A stretch of DNA of 7,576 nucleotides from assembly GCA_027056825.1 (NCBI GenBank), contig JALUJS010000534.1, forward strand, positions 1-7,576. The letters are read 5' to 3'. Below are positions 6,334 through 7,576 of the stretch, piece after piece. The notes under the pieces were generated by a model. It was not told where the DNA came from, did not search any database, and saw only the letters and a list, made by a program, of their open reading frames with translations. Position 1 is the first letter of the stretch. Each line of letters begins with the position of its first letter. The stretch comes from Candidatus Krumholzibacteriia bacterium. Lineage in GTDB: Bacteria; Krumholzibacteriota; Krumholzibacteriia; LZORAL124-64-63. Position numbers and translations under genes: made by a program.

Positions 6334-7083
6334 TTGCATCCACACCCTGAAACCGAAAGACCGGCCCACCTGGCCGGCGGCAAGCCCGCCGATCGCGGCC
6401 AGTTCCTTTTGCGCAGACGTTTGCGCCTGGTCGAGCCCCTGCTGGGGGAGCGGCGCGGCCACCTGGTGGATTTCGGCTGCGGCAACGGCGCCCAGACCCT
6501 GCTGCTGGCCCCCCTGTTCGCGCGCACCACGGGGGTGGATGTGAATCCGGATTTCCTGGCACAAATGCAAAGGGAAGCCGCGGCGGCCCACCTGGCCGAC
6601 CGGGTTACCGCGCTGGAACTGGATCACGGGCGTATCCCCCTGCCGGAGGGGTGCGTCGACGTGGTCACCTCGTTCACGGTGCTGGAGCATGTGCCGGACG
6701 AAGCCGCCGCCCTGGTGGAGATGTACAGGGTGCTGCGCCCCGGCGGAAAGCTGATCATCAGCGTGCCCAACCGCTGGTGGTTGTTCGAGACCCACGGGGC
6801 CGATTTGCCGTTGTTGCCCTGGAACCGCGTACCCCTGGTGAGCTGGTGGCCCAAGCGGCTGCACGACCGCTGGGCCCGCGCCCGCATCTACCGACAGCGG
6901 GAGATCACCGCGCTGGTGGCTCGCGCGGGGTTCACCGTGACCGGATCCCAGCGCATGACCGCGCCCATGGACATGATTCCGTGGCCCGCGTTGCGGCGGG
7001 CGGTCCGAGGCGTTTTCTTTGGGCGCGACCGCGCCTTGTTCCCCATCCTGGCCACGGAGATCCTGGTCAGCGCAAAGAGGTGA
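6334..7083 (+). CDS. Class I SAM-dependent methyltransferase (Methyltransf_11-like)
   Basis: This is a cytoplasmic methyltransferase of about 249 residues acting on an unknown substrate. The Rossmann-fold SAM site is clear: motif I is VDFGCGNGAQT (Asp46, Gly48, Gly50, Gly52), an acidic strand-2 end follows in GVDVNPDF, and motif III/post-III reads VDVVTSFTVLEHVPDEAAALVEMYRVLRPGGKLIISVPN. The C-terminal third, with WWLFETHG, LPLLPWNRVPL and RIYRQREITALVARAGF, resembles small-molecule or lipid/quinone methyltransferases of the UbiE/UbiG-like group, but no specific substrate can be assigned. The only upstream in-frame ATG (6163) would place the N-terminus inside the minus-strand gene. TTG at 6334 with AAGGA nine bases before it gives a sensible N-terminus and is preferred; other alternative starts remain possible. 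The lipoprotein peptidase gene begins five bases after its stop, so the two are probably co-transcribed. Confidence 0.82.
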   Translation: MHPHPETERPAHLAGGKPADRGQFLLRRRLRLVEPLLGERRGHLVDFGCGNGAQTLLLAPLFARTTGVDVNPDFLAQMQREAAAAHLADRVTALELDHGRIPLPEGCVDVVTSFTVLEHVPDEAAALVEMYRVLRPGGKLIISVPNRWWLFETHGADLPLLPWNRVPLVSWWPKRLHDRWARARIYRQREITALVARAGFTVTGSQRMTAPMDMIPWPALRRAVRGVFFGRDRALFPILATEILVSAKR

Positions 7084-7088
7084 ATCCG

Positions 7089-7576
7089 ATGTCCAAGTTC
7101 GCGAAGGTGTTGCTGCTGATGAGTGTTGCCGCTGGAATGATTTCAGGATGTTCCCGGGGTCCCCAGCCCCCGATCGCCGCCGTCAAGCCCCATGAGATCG
7201 TCGCCCCGGGCGGCACCCGTGTTGACGACTACTACTGGCTGAACGAGCGGGACAATCCCGAGGTCCTGGATTACCTGAACGCCGAGAACGCCTACCTGGA
7301 CGCCATGATGGCCCACACCCAGGCGCTGCAGGACACGCTGCTGGCCGAGCTGAAGGGCCGCATCAAGCAGGACGACTCCTCGGCCCCCTACTTCCTGGAC
7401 GGCTACTGGTACTACACCCGTTACGAGAAGGGCGGCGAATACCCCCTGTACTGCCGCCGGCAGGGCACCATGGACGCCCCCGAGCAGGTCATGCTCGACG
7501 GCAACGCCATGGGCCGGGACCAGGGGTATTTCGCCCTGCGCGGCGTGGAGGTCAGTCCCGACACCCGGTATGTGGT
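7089..7576 (+). CDS. ptrB: Oligopeptidase B-like S9A serine peptidase, lipoprotein form, 3'-truncated
   Basis: The first 162 residues are present; the gene runs off the window. The N-terminus MSKFAKVLLLMSVAAGMISGCSRG is a lipoprotein signal peptide with lipobox ISGC, so Cys21 would be acylated; Ser at +2 fits outer-membrane sorting if the Lol rule applies. The mature part begins a prolyl-oligopeptidase N-terminal segment: PPIAAVKPHEIVAPGGTRVDDYYWLNERDNPEVLDYLNAENAYLD, then LQDTLLAELKGRIKQDDSSAPYFLDGYWYYTRYEKGGEYPLYCRR, which follows the E. coli oligopeptidase B pattern (RIDNYYWLRDD, EVLDYLQQEN, SAPY, GCEY). The family cleaves short peptides, often after basic residues, using a Ser/Asp/His triad in the C-terminal alpha/beta hydrolase domain, which lies beyond the window. 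The start is supported by AGAGGTGA (7076-7083), which overlaps the methyltransferase stop. Another S9 subtype cannot be excluded without the catalytic domain. Confidence 0.9.
   Translation, partial: MSKFAKVLLLMSVAAGMISGCSRGPQPPIAAVKPHEIVAPGGTRVDDYYWLNERDNPEVLDYLNAENAYLDAMMAHTQALQDTLLAELKGRIKQDDSSAPYFLDGYWYYTRYEKGGEYPLYCRRQGTMDAPEQVMLDGNAMGRDQGYFALRGVEVSPDTRYV

Noticed and set aside
6304..6864. Upstream extension of the minus-strand hypothetical gene
   Set aside because: It lies antisense to the methyltransferase and is Gln/His/Gly-rich. Typical codon use begins at the ATG at 6303.

Overview
The window is uniformly GC-rich, with mostly G or C in third codon positions. It carries bacterial signals: Shine-Dalgarno sites at most starts, two sigma70-like promoter candidates, and a lipobox signal peptide on an oligopeptidase B-like enzyme. 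It therefore looks like the chromosome of a high-GC bacterium rather than an archaeon, although one operon has an archaeal character. I cannot place the phylum. No tRNA, rRNA, CRISPR array, IS element or phage gene was seen, and coding density is very high.

Layout: (1) Positions 1-532 hold the 3' part of a ZIP-family (GufA/ZIP11-like) metal transporter. (2) Positions 671-3981 hold a tight four-gene operon behind a plausible promoter at 591-619. It encodes an archaeal-type HMG-CoA synthase, an archaeal/SCP2-type thiolase, a DUF35 zinc-ribbon/OB-fold protein that starts inside the thiolase stop (ATGA), and a HAD phosphatase of the phosphoglycolate phosphatase type 4 nt downstream. (3) Positions 4067-5839, behind their own promoter candidate, hold a short form of YgfK. 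It keeps the dihydroorotate-dehydrogenase-like domain and a 2x[4Fe-4S] tail but lacks the pyridine-nucleotide/FAD reductase module of the long E. coli protein. (4) Positions 5818-6303 on the minus strand encode an unrecognised 161-residue soluble protein, convergent with and overlapping the ygfK-like gene. (5) Positions 6334-7083 encode a class I SAM-dependent methyltransferase, probably starting at TTG and divergent from (4). (6) From 7089 to the window end lies the N-terminal part of a lipoprotein version of an oligopeptidase B (S9A) peptidase.

The most coherent system is the thiolase / HMG-CoA synthase / DUF35 trio. In methanogenic archaea these three proteins form one complex that passes acetoacetyl-CoA from thiolase to HMG-CoA synthase, the first steps of the mevalonate pathway. 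Here the same three genes sit in one operon in an apparently bacterial genome, with all expected catalytic and zinc-binding residues intact. No HMG-CoA reductase or mevalonate kinase gene is present in the window, so the link to isoprenoid synthesis is inferred. The short YgfK-like protein, away from any purine or selenium gene, is the second point of interest.
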